DNA from: Periplaneta americana
Taxonomy: Eukaryota > Arthropoda > Insecta > Blattodea > Blattidae
Assembly (NCBI RefSeq): GCF_040183065.1
Contig: NC_091132.1
Coordinates: 160,725,602 to 160,789,601 of the forward strand
DNA: 64,000 nt
Direction of reading: 5' to 3'
Part shown: in pieces, positions 22,601 to 30,982 of the stretch
How positions within the stretch are numbered: position 1 is the first letter of the stretch
Layout: the number at the start of each line of letters is the position of its first letter
Made by a program: the position numbers and the translations under genes
Notes under the pieces: model-generated
Told to the model about the DNA's origin: nothing
Database searches by the model: none
What the model saw: the letters and a program-made list of their open reading frames with translations, nothing else

Positions 22601-24510
22601 AGATTCTCAGTACGTGATCCCGCCCACTGTTGTACATTCTGTTTCATGTTAAACATTTCCTGTTACTCGTCAAGTAGATCTAACCTCACTATTATGCATT
22701 AATTTGCTTAGGAAACTTTTACTTTATACATACTGTAATTAAATTATTTTAAATTTACGTGCAAGGTCAATCAATGCCAGACAAAGGAGTTATTTCTTCC
22801 AGGATGTATAAGCTATACTACAGTATCACGTGCTTACGTGAACAACTACGAGCTCAAGTGACGCCAGCTTGTTACAAGAACAAACTACCTCGGTATTACC
22901 ATAGTCTAGTATATACAGTCACGAAGCTCAGAATATGCAGGCGATCCTAGTGGTTAGCAACTATCTAGGATCGCTTCTATCGCATCATCACAGACAATGC
23001 GAAATAATACCGGCACAGTCTATTATTCCTAGTACCCTCAACAACTCAAGCTTCGTGACTGTATATAGTGGACTGTAGTATTGCTCTTTGTATTCATCCG
23101 CGTTCATAGTAAATAACGAAATGTAAAAGTAGCTTTTCTTTTACGTAGTGTTTTATACATAAGTGAAGTTTATCGTATTTAAGAACTAGAATTCAATTTT
23201 TTTGTTTTCTAAATAATACAAGATTACGGTTTCCAAATGCGGAACTATATTTTCCTGCATCGTGTGAGTTTTGACTGGCAGCCAATGACGTGTATGAAAG
23301 CAAAGTGGTTATATTTACATCAGGATTATTCTTACAGCGAAAACAGTATAGTGTTCTGCCCAAGGACAGGCCTTTCACTGCAAACCCAGCTCTCTCCAGC
23401 CTTTCCTATTTTCCGCCTTCCTTGTTTCCTCATATGATCCATATTTCTTAATCATCTAATATAGACAGCAAAATTGAAGTATTCTATGCAGTAAAATGAT
23501 TGTGATCCTGTTACCTGCTAGTGAGTTGTATCTTACAATGTGATACCTTGTAAACTTGTGGTTTGTGTCAATACTTACTTCATGTGACAGTTTTATAGAC
23601 TGATTATATATTTTATGATAGTTTTGCAGACACACATGACAGCACCGTACTCTCAGAGTATGCAGATTTTTCAACCGAAGAACAGTTGACTATTCGTGAT
23701 GGTACAAAGCATTCAATTTCCTCGGAGAAAATGTTGAGGCCTCGTAAAGATGAAAAACAATTCAAATGTAGTGTTTGTCAAAAGAGTTTCTCGTATTCGA
23801 AAAATTTGAAAAGGCATGTCTTGATGCACACAAGCGAAAAGTCTTTCAAATGCGATATCTGTGGGAAGTGTTTCTTTGAACATAGATATTTGAAATGTCA
23901 TACACGACTTCATACCGGCGAAAAACCATTCAAATGCGATATCTGTGGTCAATGTTTCTCGCAGTCAGGTACCCTAACTGCCCATCAACGTCGGCATACA
24001 GGTGAAAAACCATTCAAATGTGATATTTGTGGAAAGAGTTTCCTTCAACATGGGGGTTTAATACGTCATACACGAATGCATACGGGCAACAAGCCATTCA
24101 AATGCGATGTCTGTGGATTGTGTTTCTCAGATTCTTGTAATCTGAAATGCCATAAACGCCTGCATACAGGAGATAAACCATTCAAATGTGATACTTGTGG
24201 AAAGTCTTTTCCGCAGTCTAGTGCCCTAGCAACACACCAACGCAGTCATTCAGGTGAGAAACCATTCAAATGCAATGAATGTGGAAAGTGTTTCTCTTTT
24301 CCTGGTAACCTGAAAAGCCATATACGTTTGCATACAGGAGAGAAACCATTCAAATGCGATATTTGTGGAAAGTGTTTCTCGCAGTCAAATTCTCTGATTA
24401 CTCATCATCGTCTTCACACAGGCGACAAACCATTTAAATGCAAAGTCTGTGGAAAGTGTTTCTCGCAATCTTGTCATTTAAGAAGTCATGAACGCCAGCA
24501 TAAAGCTTGA
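8475..24510 (+). CDS. C2H2 poly-zinc-finger protein, gene 1 (four coding exons, 400 aa)
   Basis: Coding exons join as 8475-8567, 15598-15735, 19331-19413 and 23622-24510, with GT-AG borders and one open frame. The product is a probable nuclear DNA-binding regulator. Exon 1 encodes MDVIKKEPEVDPLAIQ and onward, exon 2 starts EGNLLDLHVAGIKTE, and exon 3 encodes an acidic ERLCDLDTVKDELKQE segment. Exon 4 carries nine C2H2 fingers with canonical TGEKPFKC linkers. The N-terminal half holds five psi-K-x-E motifs (IKKE, IKTE, IKIE, VKDE, LKQE), typical SUMO acceptors, which suggests a SUMO-dependent effector region. That function is an inference. A splice acceptor precedes the ATG (AG at 8468-8469), so there is at least one non-coding 5' exon upstream, not located. 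Gene 2 at 43205-55082 is a tandem paralogue with identical exon phases. The long introns are full of transposons. Confidence 0.88.
9024..11444 (+). pseudogene. ISXO2-like (Merlin) transposase, two exons, inactivated
   Basis: The 5' part (9024-9258) encodes MAAVGDRINIRKLS, then QQWCREKGLLP and MECPLCGEF, a zinc-binding CxxC, and SYLREVCR. A consensus donor, AGAG followed by GTAAGA, occurs at 9259. A strong acceptor, TTTTCTTTCAG, ends at 11058, and the frame continues DNVDRR. The catalytic part shows IGGPNHIVEIDECKIGRRKF (first Asp), RVLGMIDRET, ICPNNKRDKDTF, TTIMTDCWKGY (second Asp) and FRHLTVNQSLNFIDPE. Two in-frame stops (after DNVDRR and after GRRKF) and a late frame loss after LIENAS make it non-functional. 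An intron is unusual for Merlin transposases, which are normally short single ORFs of roughly 270 aa. Confidence 0.82.
9290..11035 (+). repeat. TTAGG-derived degenerate minisatellite, about 1.7 kb
   Basis: The block consists of GGTTAGGTTAG cores alternating with spacer words such as TTTAGGATTTTAGTGACA or TTTAGGGTTTT. Local unit length varies between about 20 and 35 bp. Longer blocks are also duplicated: a segment with TTTTATAATGCGTTGCATAA recurs near 9665 and 9840. TTAGG is the ancestral insect telomere repeat, but pure head-to-tail TTAGG arrays are never longer than a few units here. It is therefore an interstitial derivative, not a telomere end. It occupies almost the entire predicted intron of the Merlin transposase. 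Confidence 0.9.
11870..13020. other. Intronic sequence, little recognised
   Basis: AT-rich part of gene 1 intron 1. It contains an (AAT)n microsatellite at 12040-12074. Near 11935 there is a motif (GATCACGTAAG, then AGTTCCTAAAAG and CTAATT) that recurs near 38395. No coding sense was seen. Confidence 0.5.
13025..13262. repeat. Short inverted repeat, arms about 37 bp
   Basis: The left arm (about 13027-13062) contains GAATCAGTCGGAGCTAAAAG and AAGTCAC. The right arm (about 13224-13260) is its diverged complement, with GAATCGGTTGGAGCTAAATG on the minus strand. The spacer is about 160 bp. It adjoins the mariner-like C terminus and may be a MITE or a rearranged transposon end. Confidence 0.55.
13274..13420 (-). 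pseudogene. mariner-family transposase C terminus
   Basis: Minus-strand translation gives WLKGLAVDDYNTGILKLVER, then CDKCFSNRGDYVKK and a stop. This is the characteristic end of mariner transposases (W/R-C--GDYFEK). No D,D34D core is visible nearby. Confidence 0.65.
13843..14563. mobile_element. Fold-back DNA element with about 240-bp inverted arms
   Basis: The left end GGGGTTAGGTACAGAG and the complement of the right end (GGGGTTAGGTGCAGC) begin long inverted arms. The arms share TTGGAAATATTCAA, ACTGTATCTTGTACAA, GTAAAACA-TGTCCTT and GATGAAGCGTTTCCC. They cover about 13843-14090 and 14320-14563, with a 230-bp loop. No ORF is present, so it is non-autonomous. No clear target duplication was found and the superfamily is unknown. 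Confidence 0.75.
14705..15285. repeat. Inverted pair of tRNA-like SINE units
   Basis: The left copy (minus-strand head at about 14733-14800, box words CGTAGCTCAGTGGTCAGAGC and GGTTCGATCCCCGG) extends to about 14960. An inverted copy runs from about 15045 to 15285. Both contain CACTCAGCTGAGTG and TATAATGGCAGTTGACTT. Related units lie at 32433-33283 and 51490-51640. Confidence 0.75.
15598..15735 (+). CDS. Gene 1 coding exon 2
   Basis: The acceptor TTCTGCAG ends at 15597 and the donor GTATGT starts at 15736. It is 138 nt, phase 0 to phase 0, encoding 46 residues that begin EGNLLDLHVAGIKTERVD and end ECKAE. It is homologous to 47502-47621, and even the last acceptor bases (TTCTGCAG) and the start GAAGGGAATTTATTGGATCT are shared. 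Confidence 0.88.
15825..16076. repeat. CT-rich simple repeat, (TCTCC)n core
   Basis: A near-perfect pentanucleotide CTCTC/TCTCC array to about 15900 decays into irregular C/T tract. Overlapping Ser/Leu/Pro-rich ORFs on both strands are artefacts of the repeat. Confidence 0.95.
16091..16919. other. Intronic sequence, microsatellite only
   Basis: It holds an (AAT)n tract at 16632-16666. Otherwise nothing recognisable. Confidence 0.5.
16920..17400 (-). mobile_element. LINE reverse-transcriptase fragment
   Basis: Minus-strand frames read PRGCPQGRVLSVLLWCLLVD, NESGKYTEAYEDDIS and ENWCHEVQLLINPEKTDIVF. These are RT motifs of a Jockey-like non-LTR element. The catalytic YADD is changed to YEDD and the frame breaks, so the copy is dead. 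It is a different family from the 17627 LINE. Confidence 0.75.
17627..18154 (-). mobile_element. LINE family A copy, 5' truncated, with 17-bp TSD
   Basis: The target duplication TAAAAGGAAAGTGTATA is perfect (17610-17626 and 18155-18171). The minus strand encodes the ORF2 C terminus: [48 protein letters not shown]. It ends in a TAAGTAAG-type tail. I call this repeated family A here; other copies are at 29774, 45014, 46510, 55652 and 57645. The (GTAA)n tail and the C terminus suggest an RTE-like clade, not proven. Confidence 0.88.
18172..19330. other. No feature recognised
   Basis: AT-rich gene 1 intron 2 sequence without recognisable repeat or ORF. Confidence 0.5.
19331..19413 (+). CDS. Gene 1 coding exon 3
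   Basis: The acceptor TTATTTTTAG ends at 19330 and the donor GTGAGT starts at 19414. It is 83 nt, encoding ERLCDLDTVKDELKQE and onward and ending after two bases of a codon, which exon 4 completes as Ser. The length and phase match gene 2 exon 3 exactly. Confidence 0.85.
19414..20865. other. No feature recognised
   Basis: AT-rich intron 3 sequence of gene 1. Nothing recognisable. Confidence 0.5.
20870..21740 (-). mobile_element. LINE ORF2 3' fragment (second Jockey/CR1-like family)
   Basis: The minus strand encodes LKTIYFAYFHSKMSFGMKFW, NSIFLLQKRAIRIIVRAKSR and ESCRTILKKLQI, then in another frame KRFNRLSIDIRNETEN and LRSKLKKYLLTHAFYSV. This is the typical post-RT region of many insect non-LTR elements. 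Frame breaks near 21290 and 21580 mark it as dead. Confidence 0.75.
21741..22891. other. No feature recognised
   Basis: AT-rich, including the local dinucleotide-like stretch TATATATAATATATATTATA near 21790. No ORF with support. Confidence 0.5.
22900..23076. mobile_element. Short non-autonomous copy of the ACAGTC-ended DNA element family
   Basis: The 177-bp element begins CATAGTCTAGTATATACAGT and ends with the complement of a matching TIR. The flanks GGTATTAC and AGTATTGC match at six of eight positions. It keeps the family word GATCCTAGTGGTTAGCAACT but lacks the internal part of the 963-bp copy at 25994-26956. Confidence 0.75.
23340..23450 (-). mobile_element. LINE C-terminal fragment
   Basis: The complement reads like the LINE end at 5065 and 31650 (GGAAAGGCTGGAGAG, CTGGGTTTGCAGTGAAAGGC, GAACACTATA). 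It lies in intron 3 of gene 1. Confidence 0.6.
23622..24510 (+). CDS. Gene 1 exon 4: nine-finger C2H2 array
   Basis: The acceptor TTTTATGATAG ends at 23621. It was chosen over TTTTGCAG at 23628-23629 because only the former keeps the frame with the 83-nt exon 3 and avoids an immediate stop. After an acidic linker (SFADTHDSTVLSEYADFSTE) come nine C2H2 fingers, the first at EKQFKCSVCQKSF and the last at PFKCKVCGKCFSQSCHLRSH. All have CX2C and HX3H spacing and most have TGEKPFKC-type linkers. The TGA is at 24508-24510. Confidence 0.92.
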
Positions 24511-24714
24511 ACTCCATTGGAAATCTGTGCTACAGTTGAATCAACTGGAATTCATTTGTCGAGAGCATGAGAGCTAGGAGTGACTCATATGTGATGTCTA
24601 AGAATTGTGTTTCTTCTTATCGAGTTACCTAAAGATTCAAGACTGCCAGCATATTTGTCAGAAACCACTTTAATCGGATGTGCGTGGAAGTATTGTTCGT
24701 ATCATTTTAGCACA

Positions 24715-24850
24715 GTCTAGTATATAGTCACGAAGCTTGCGATGATTATTTGCATTTCTCGCGATAGTTGCTAGCCGCTTGGAGCGCTGTGAGTACAAGG
24801 AACTGTGCCACTGCCATCGTGATCTAATACAGGCTGTAAGGCAGTCCATG
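24715..24850 (+). mobile_element. Partial ACAGTC-family DNA element
   Basis: It starts CACAGTCTAGTATATAGTC, then GAAGCTTGCGATGATTATTT and TAGTTGCTAGCCGCTTGGAG, matching the left end of the 25994 copy. The right TIR is not present. Confidence 0.6.
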
Positions 24851-24955
24851 AGACTCGCTTAACCCGATCACCAAGGGCGGCGTTTCAACTATATAAATTA
24901 GTTGGAATGCATAAAGAGTAACATATATTTGTCTAAAATGTAGTGTAATTGCATT

Positions 24956-24961
24956 AATAAA
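24956..24961 (+). promoter_or_regulatory. Candidate polyadenylation signal of gene 1
   Basis: AATAAA lies about 450 bp after the gene 1 stop. Position is plausible, but the 24715 transposon piece would then be in the 3' UTR. Confidence 0.3.
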
Positions 24962-25144
24962 ATTTAAAACAATGATTATGAGACACTTCAGACATAATTC
25001 ACTTGCGAGTTAAGATGTAATATTTTTGGCATGAAAATTCCGTCGTTCGTATGTGTAATACCTGCATTTATTTCTATTAAATATTGCGAAATTTTTGTAC
25101 ATTCATTTATGCACGATTCAATAATTTTAAGTTGCACTGTACGG

Positions 25145-25348
25145 CAGGGGCGTATTTTGCGGGCTACCGGGGCTACCGGCGGTAGCCCAAGGAAATTACA
25201 AAAGAAAAAGTTTATAATATAACATAATGTAATAATTTTGTGTTATTAGTTTTACCATAGTAATTAAAATTAAAGTAATTGTTAGATATATTTTGTGTAA
25301 TAATAGGGTCAGCGGTAGCCCAAACCCTTTAACCAGTATACACCACTG
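25145..25348. mobile_element. hAT-type MITE, 204 bp
   Basis: The ends CAGGGGCGTATTTTG and the complement of CAGTGGTGTATACTGG form imperfect TIRs. The flanking 8-bp duplication is CTGTACGG and CTATACGG (seven of eight). The word GCTACCGGGGCTACCGGCGG is a local repeat. There is no ORF. Confidence 0.75.
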
Positions 25349-25356
25349 CTATACGG

Positions 25357-25985
25357 ATATTTAGATATGTTGAAATTATAGGTTATGTTTACTGTACCAT
25401 TTGGCCCTTTCTGTCTAATTTTAGTGGTCTCCAATGCTCTGCCATTACATATGTATGTTATGTCATGTGGAAATTATATGTTATGTTTACTATACTTAAC
25501 TTATATTCCTATATTCGCAATTATACATTATAATTAAACACATCTTGTATGACACCCCGCACATTCAATTTTATTATTACAATTGAGTACTGAATTATTG
25601 CATTTATCTACTACCTGAGACGAATTAACGCAATCGTACGTACACTAATTTCATAGGAGTGGTATGGTAAATTTTCTGTCTACAATTAAAGAAGGTAGAT
25701 GTGCTAAATTAAAATCACAATATAAATTATTTTTTATTAAACCTCAAAACAGCTTCATTTCTAAACTTTAAATGTTGATGCGAATAGATTATGTTAACAT
25801 GTAAAATTCTCTTCACATTAAAATAACACAGTTTTGTAATTATTTCTGCAACATATTATGCAACAATAAGTAAACGGAACTTATGGACACATTTCACTAA
25901 ATAAAACTCAGCAATGATATGCAATAAAGTTATAATATTTCACTGAGCTCCATACACTGAAGTGCAAAACCCGAACATACATTAC
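25357..25985. other. No feature recognised
   Basis: AT-rich intergenic sequence. Confidence 0.5.
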
Positions 25986-25993
25986 GGCCTGGT

Positions 25994-26956
25994 CACAGTC
26001 TATCATATACAGTCGCGAAGCTTGAGGTGATTTTTTGCAAATCTCGTGATAAAGCGCTCGAAGCGGTTAGCAACTAGAAGCAATAGACTGTCCACGGTCG
26101 ACTTCGGACTGTGTCGTATTTCCATCGAGTGCTAGCTCGTTGCGTATTTCACATTGATGCTTGTGAAATGTTCGTTATTGGTTGTAATGAAAATGTTAAT
26201 GGCTAAAATACAATAATTTGAATAATAATATTTTACCAGAGACGTAGAAAAATTAAGTTTGTTTTAACGAAATTTATTGATCACGTTTTATTTTCAATTC
26301 TGGTGGGATTATTATTGCTTAGGCCTACTTTTTTTTTCAAAGGATATGTTTTTAATTATAGTTGTTAATTTTGTTGTTATTTTTATTTGTTACTTTACTA
26401 AAGACGTAGAAAAAGTCTGTTACAATAAAATTAATTGGTCACGTTTTATTTCCAATTCTGGTGTGATTATTATTGCTTAACCTCATCCCACTTTAACTAC
26501 GTAAGCCTACACTACAAGTACCGGTACACGTAAGTTAATCCATTAATTCATATTTCCATTATTATTGTAAAGGGAAATGCAAATTAATATTTATTGGTTT
26601 CATAGTTAATTATCGCTATAATCTTGAATGACTGAAGCGATTATAGTAAATTTCAGTTCGTTTTGCACAAACAAAAATAATATTAACCTATTTCTTACAG
26701 GTATCTTCGAGTTTATGTTGGAATTTAATATACTTCATTAAAATAATAAATTAACTTTATGCATTTAATATTTCAATAATAGAAGGAAGGTGTTAATTTT
26801 TCCAAAAGAACACAACAAAAGTGTAACATATTTTGTCGTCTACTAGGAGAGAGATCTGCGATGATGAGACGATAGTAGCGATCCTGGTGGTGGGCAACTA
26901 CCCATGTTTGCATTTTTAGTACATATTGAGCTTCGCGACTGTATATAGTAGACTGT
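25994..26956. mobile_element. ACAGTC-ended DNA element, 963 bp, 8-bp TSD
   Basis: The left TIR starts CACAGTCTATCATATACAGT and continues CGCGAAGCT. The right end is the complement (AGCTTCGCGACTGTATATAG, then TAGACTGT). Target duplication GGCCTGGT is perfect (25986-25993 and 26957-26964). The TIR contains the word ACAGTC twice. No transposase ORF, so it is non-autonomous. The 8-bp TSD would fit hAT-, P- or Merlin-like enzymes; the superfamily is unassigned. Confidence 0.85.
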
Positions 26957-26974
26957 GGCCTGGTGTAGATTGAA

Positions 26975-27405
26975 AAGGCATTGACTGTGCCGTATTTCTC
27001 TTTGTTATGAAAAGTTGTGTAAACTGTGAAATGTTCGTTATCGGTTGTAATAACTGTAAAGGGTAAAATGCAATAATTTGAATAAGGAGACGTTTTTAGA
27101 ACTACAAATTGTAATAAAAAGAGGTCAGAGTTATCCTTCTTCCGAAAGATCCAGGAAATTGAGTTTATAAAATATAATACGATATATACTTTATGAAAAT
27201 AATATATAAACCTTATGGATTTCATATTTCAATAGTAGAAAGGAAGTGCTATTTTTTTCAAAAGAGCACGATATTGAAAGTACAATACATTCTATCGTCT
27301 GCTAGGGAAAGAGTCTTTGATGAGACGATAGTAGCGATCCTGGTGGTTAGCAACTATCTGTGGATGCATATTTAGTAAAAATTGAGCTTCGTGACTAAAT
27401 ACTAG
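26975..27405. mobile_element. Second, 5'-truncated copy of the same DNA element family
   Basis: It follows the first copy directly in the same orientation and shares GACTGTGCCGTATTTC, GTGAAATGTTCGTTAT, GACGATAGTAGCGATCCTGG and the end TTGAGCTTCGTGACT. It is more diverged than the first copy and lacks the left TIR. Confidence 0.65.
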
Positions 27406-27523
27406 ACAATGATTGTAACTTGAAAAACGTTAAGTTCACTACAGTGGTAAGGAAATATACAGTTACGATGTGTGTGTACGTGTAGTGTATTTTTCGTATG
27501 CATGTGCCATGTAATGGATGAAT

Positions 27524-27750
27524 AAATGTTATGTTTTATTTAACGACGCTCGCAACTGCAGAGGTTATATCAGCGTCGCCGGATGTGCCGGAATTTTGTC
27601 CCGCAGGAGTTCTTTTACATGCCAGTAAATCTACTGACACGAGCCTGTCGCATTTAAGCACACTTAAATGCCATCGACCTGGCCCGGGATCGAACCCGCA
27701 ACCTTGGGCATAGAAGGCCAGTGCTATATCAACTTGCCAACCAGGTCGAC
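27524..27750 (-). mobile_element. tRNA-derived SINE with 14-bp TSD
   Basis: The target duplication TGTAATGGATGAAT is perfect (27510-27523 and 27751-27764). The minus-strand head has CTGGTTGGCAAGTTGATATA and B-box GGTTCGATCCCGGGCC. The 3' end is the AGCGTCGTTAAATAA tail shared with the SINEs at 42071 and 47995. Confidence 0.88.
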
Positions 27751-28404
27751 TGTAATGGATGAATGTCACTATATTTTCGAGGGTGAATTTATGTGCTACG
27801 TTTGTGAAATTACTCTCTCCGTTAACTTTTTGAGGCACAGAACTGATAATTAGTAAATTTGAGGTGGATATTGGTCAAATGAAATGCATGAAATAGAGAT
27901 GAAATTTGCAAAAATTTGTATTTTCATAAATTTGCATATAGATTTGGAGGTGGCTTTATTTCAAGCCACTGTGGCACAACTTCACGACATTAAAACAAAA
28001 TAGAAAGTGTGCTGGTTTGAAATGAAACCACAATGCCTGAAAGGGTAGAGGGATATAAGAAGATTTGCGTAGTCAAGTATATGAACTACAATGTATGCAA
28101 ATGACATGCACGAGTAGCGTTTCTGTTGTATGGGATATTTTAAGATCTCAGGAATTCTTACAAACAAGCTACTCTCGCAGTCAGGTAACTTTTGGTGAGA
28201 TCTGCAGCATATTGATGAAAAAGCATTCACATACGATATGTGCGGAGTTTGTAGTGTTCTGTTTATTTGACAAGGGATGAACTTCACCATTCTGGCCAAA
28301 AAGTATTCGAATATTAATATAAAATGCCTGTGGAAAATATTTTTTTGGACTACGGACTCCAGTATGTATAACCGCCAGCTAATCAAGTGAACATGTTTGT
28401 AATA

Positions 28405-28717
28405 ATAATCCATTTTGAATCTTGCTTACGCTACTTTTAACACTTGAATGTAAGTAATTGATTAACTAGAAACACACCCTAAAACACACCCTGATTAAAT
28501 TCTCAACATACAGATCAATTTCAGTACACACACACTATTTGACTCCACTATTCAACAACTTTCAACAATCAAACGTACCCACATAACAGGCAGAGGAGTT
28601 CGAGATGACGCCGAGATCTAGTACGCTCTGAAGATGGTGTGATGATGCACCGAAACAGCTGTAAGCCGCACAGACATATAATTAACACGAGTAAGTCCAC
28701 TAGTTAATCAATTACTT
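28405..28717 (+). mobile_element. Penelope-like element, heavily 5' truncated
   Basis: The duplication ATGTTTGTAATA (28393-28404 and 28718-28729) defines the insert. It holds the end of the GIY-YIG-type ORF and the 3' UTR with CCGAAACAGCTGTAAGCCGC, and ends TAGTTAATCAATTACTTA. Its first about 65 bp are a leader containing an inverted copy of that 3' end (TAAGTAATTGATTAACTA at 28451-28468). The same leader begins the copy at 34382-35388. Confidence 0.8.
28621..28672 (+). ncRNA. Hammerhead-ribozyme-like motif in Penelope-like element
   Basis: Core-like boxes are CTGAAGA (28628-28634) and GAAA (28652-28655), separated by a stem-loop GGTGT/GCACC. After GAAA the self-complementary ACAGCTGT could form a very short stem III, and flanking GCT/AGC could form stem I around a potential UA cleavage site. 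One extra T between CTGAAGA and stem II departs from the minimal consensus. Short-stem-III hammerheads are known in Penelope-like elements; activity here is unproven. Confidence 0.45.
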
Positions 28718-29164
28718 ATGTTTGTAATAGTTTCTGGAGTGGGAACGTCATATTATGTGCGTATTATTGCACATGCGATAAAAACATAAAAGTGATATTT
28801 CTGTGAAAACTATTTCTGGACTCTGGACTACTGAAAGTCAAGTACGTAAGGATAGTTAGGAGGAAACCTTGAAATACGATTGGTACAGAAAATAGTTGTA
28901 TTCAGTACCATTTAAATAGACCCGCACACTGGCACACTGACTGCAACACATTTTAAGATCATAACCAGGGCCCGGATTTTGATGACTTAAAAATGTCTAA
29001 AAAAATTATCTATAAAATTACCTAAAAAATCAGTAAAATGATTTAAGAATTGCTTGAAAAATGTTTGTCTTCATTTTAGGGTATGGCAGTACAGTACAGT
29101 TCTTCCTTCTGTAATGTTAGAACTGAAATGAAAAACTGATATTAATTTAATCTCGCGAATTTGT

Positions 29165-29640
29165 ATGTTCTAAGAAAGAGCACGTTTAAAAATATTACCA
29201 TATTCAGAATTATAGCTGTAGGTAACCACCAGCATGCGCAGGTTCTCGAAAGTTAGGGAACGCACATTTTTGTACATTGAGAAACTCCTTTTCACATCCG
29301 CCGATACAACTGGGGCATTCTTGAAATATGTTAAATCACTGACAGTGAGATCTTCAATGCACAAGGTATCAAATGCTTCACAAAAGTCTGTAAAAATCTG
29401 ATGATTTATTCTCCTTTATGGATACACTTTGTTGCAGTAAAAGTTGCGTGGATTTCTTCTTACTTGTGAGTTGCAGTACCCGCATGTGAATTTTTTTTTT
29501 GGCTGATACATTTTTTTCGCACAACTTACAAAATAATACTTTACCATCTGTAAGGGAAACATCATTTACAAATTCAGATAAAATCTGTCTTAAATGACAA
29601 GATTTAAATGAGTTTATTTTAGGCATTGCTGAATGAAACT
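29165..29640 (-). pseudogene. hAT transposase ends with the core deleted
   Basis: The N terminus (29378-29626) reads MPKINSFKSCHLRQILSEFV and FCKLCEKNVSAKKK, parallel to the intact protein at 1452-2936. The C terminus (29170-29364) reads SADVKRSFSMYKN and TFENLRMLVVTYSYNSEYG. The two pieces are almost adjacent, so about 300 central codons including both catalytic Asp are gone. The finger His pair is also not recognisable. Confidence 0.78.
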
Positions 29641-29773
29641 ATGAAAACTGAATACGTACCAAACATTCCTGTCTGATAACCTGTAATTAACGAAATCTGT
29701 GACAGAGAAAATATCGAATCTAATACTTGCCGTGATAGGAAATAGCTAAAATAACGACTTTCAACATGTATGT

Positions 29774-30982
29774 ATTCAGTGTGGTTTTAGGCGTAATAGA
29801 TCAACTATAGATCAGATATTTTGTATTCGACGGATAATGGAGAAAAAATTGGAGTATAAGGGTACAGTGCATCAGTTATTAATAGATTTCAAAAAGGCAT
29901 ATGACTCGGTTAAGAGAGAAGTTTTATATGATATTCTTACTGAATTTGGTATTCTCAAGAAATTAGTTCGATTAATTAAAATATGTCTCAGTGAAACATA
30001 CAGCAGACCCCGTATAGGTCAGTTTCTGTCAGATGCGTTTCCCATTCACTGTGGGCTAAAGCAAGGAGATGCACTATCACCTTTACTTTTTAACTGTGCT
30101 CTAGAGTATGCCATTAGGAAAGTCCAGGATAACAGAGAGGGTTTGGAATTGAACGGGTTACATCAGCTGCTTGTCTATGCGGATGACGTCAATATGTTAG
30201 GAGAAAATTCACAAACGATTAGGGAAAATATGGGAATTTCACTTGAAGCAAGTAAAGAAATATGTTTGGAAGTAAATCCCGAAAAGACAAAGTATATGAT
30301 TATGTTTCGTGACGAGAATATTGTACGAAATGGAAATATAAAAATTTTATAAATTTATCCTTTGAAGAGGTGGAAAAATTCAAATATCTGGGAGCAACAG
30401 TAAGAAATATAAATGATACTCAAGAGGAAATTAAACAAGAATAAATACGGGAAATGCCTATTATTATTCGGTTGAGAAGCTTTTATCATCCAGTCTGCTG
30501 TCAAAAAATCTGAAAGTTAGAATTTATAAAACAATAATATTGCCGGTTGTTCTTTATGGCTGTGAAACTTTGAGAGAAGAGCCTTGGTTAAGGGTGTTTG
30601 AGAATAAGGTGCTAGGAAAATATTTGGGGCTAAGAGGGATGAAGTTACAGGAGAATGGAGAAAGTTACAAACCACAGAACTGCACGCATTGTATTCTTCA
30701 CCTGACATAATTAGGAACATTAAATCCAGACGTCTGAGATGGGCAAGGCATGTAGCACGTATGGGCGAATCCAGAAATTCATATAGAGTGTTAATTGGGA
30801 GGACGGAGGTAAAAAGACCTTTCGGGAGACCGAGACGTAGATGGGAAGATAATATTAAAATGGATTTGAGGGAGGTGGGATATGATGATAGAGGCTGGAT
30901 TAATCTTGCTCAGGACCAATGGCGGGCTTATATGAGGGCGACGATGAACCTCCGGGTTCCTTAAAGGCTAGTAAGTAAGTAG
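29774..30982 (+). mobile_element. LINE family A copy with RT domain
   Basis: Candidate TSDs CATGTATGT and CATCTATGT flank it. The plus strand encodes [57 protein letters not shown] (YADD intact) and [14 protein letters not shown]. Frames change near 30345 and again before the C-terminal [18 protein letters not shown] block at 30689-30964, so the copy is dead. It ends in AAGTAAGTAG. Confidence 0.88.

Larger units (their letters stand above)
28090..28880 (+). pseudogene. Decayed C2H2 zinc-finger array, candidate third paralogue
   Basis: Fragments in changing frames resemble finger consensus: CTCGCAGTCAGGTAAC (SQSGN), then EKAFTYDMCG near 28217, an HSGQK-like linker with ACGK-YFFGLRTP near 28290-28370, and after the Penelope-like insertion SVKTISGLWTTES near 28800. 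No intact finger remains and no upstream exon was identified. It could be a relic of the local gene family; chance similarity is possible for single pieces. Confidence 0.42.

Noticed and set aside
23628-23629. Acceptor TTTTGCAG for gene 1 exon 4
   Set aside because: Its phase does not fit the 83-nt exon 3 and gives an immediate stop; ATGATAG at 23621 keeps the frame.
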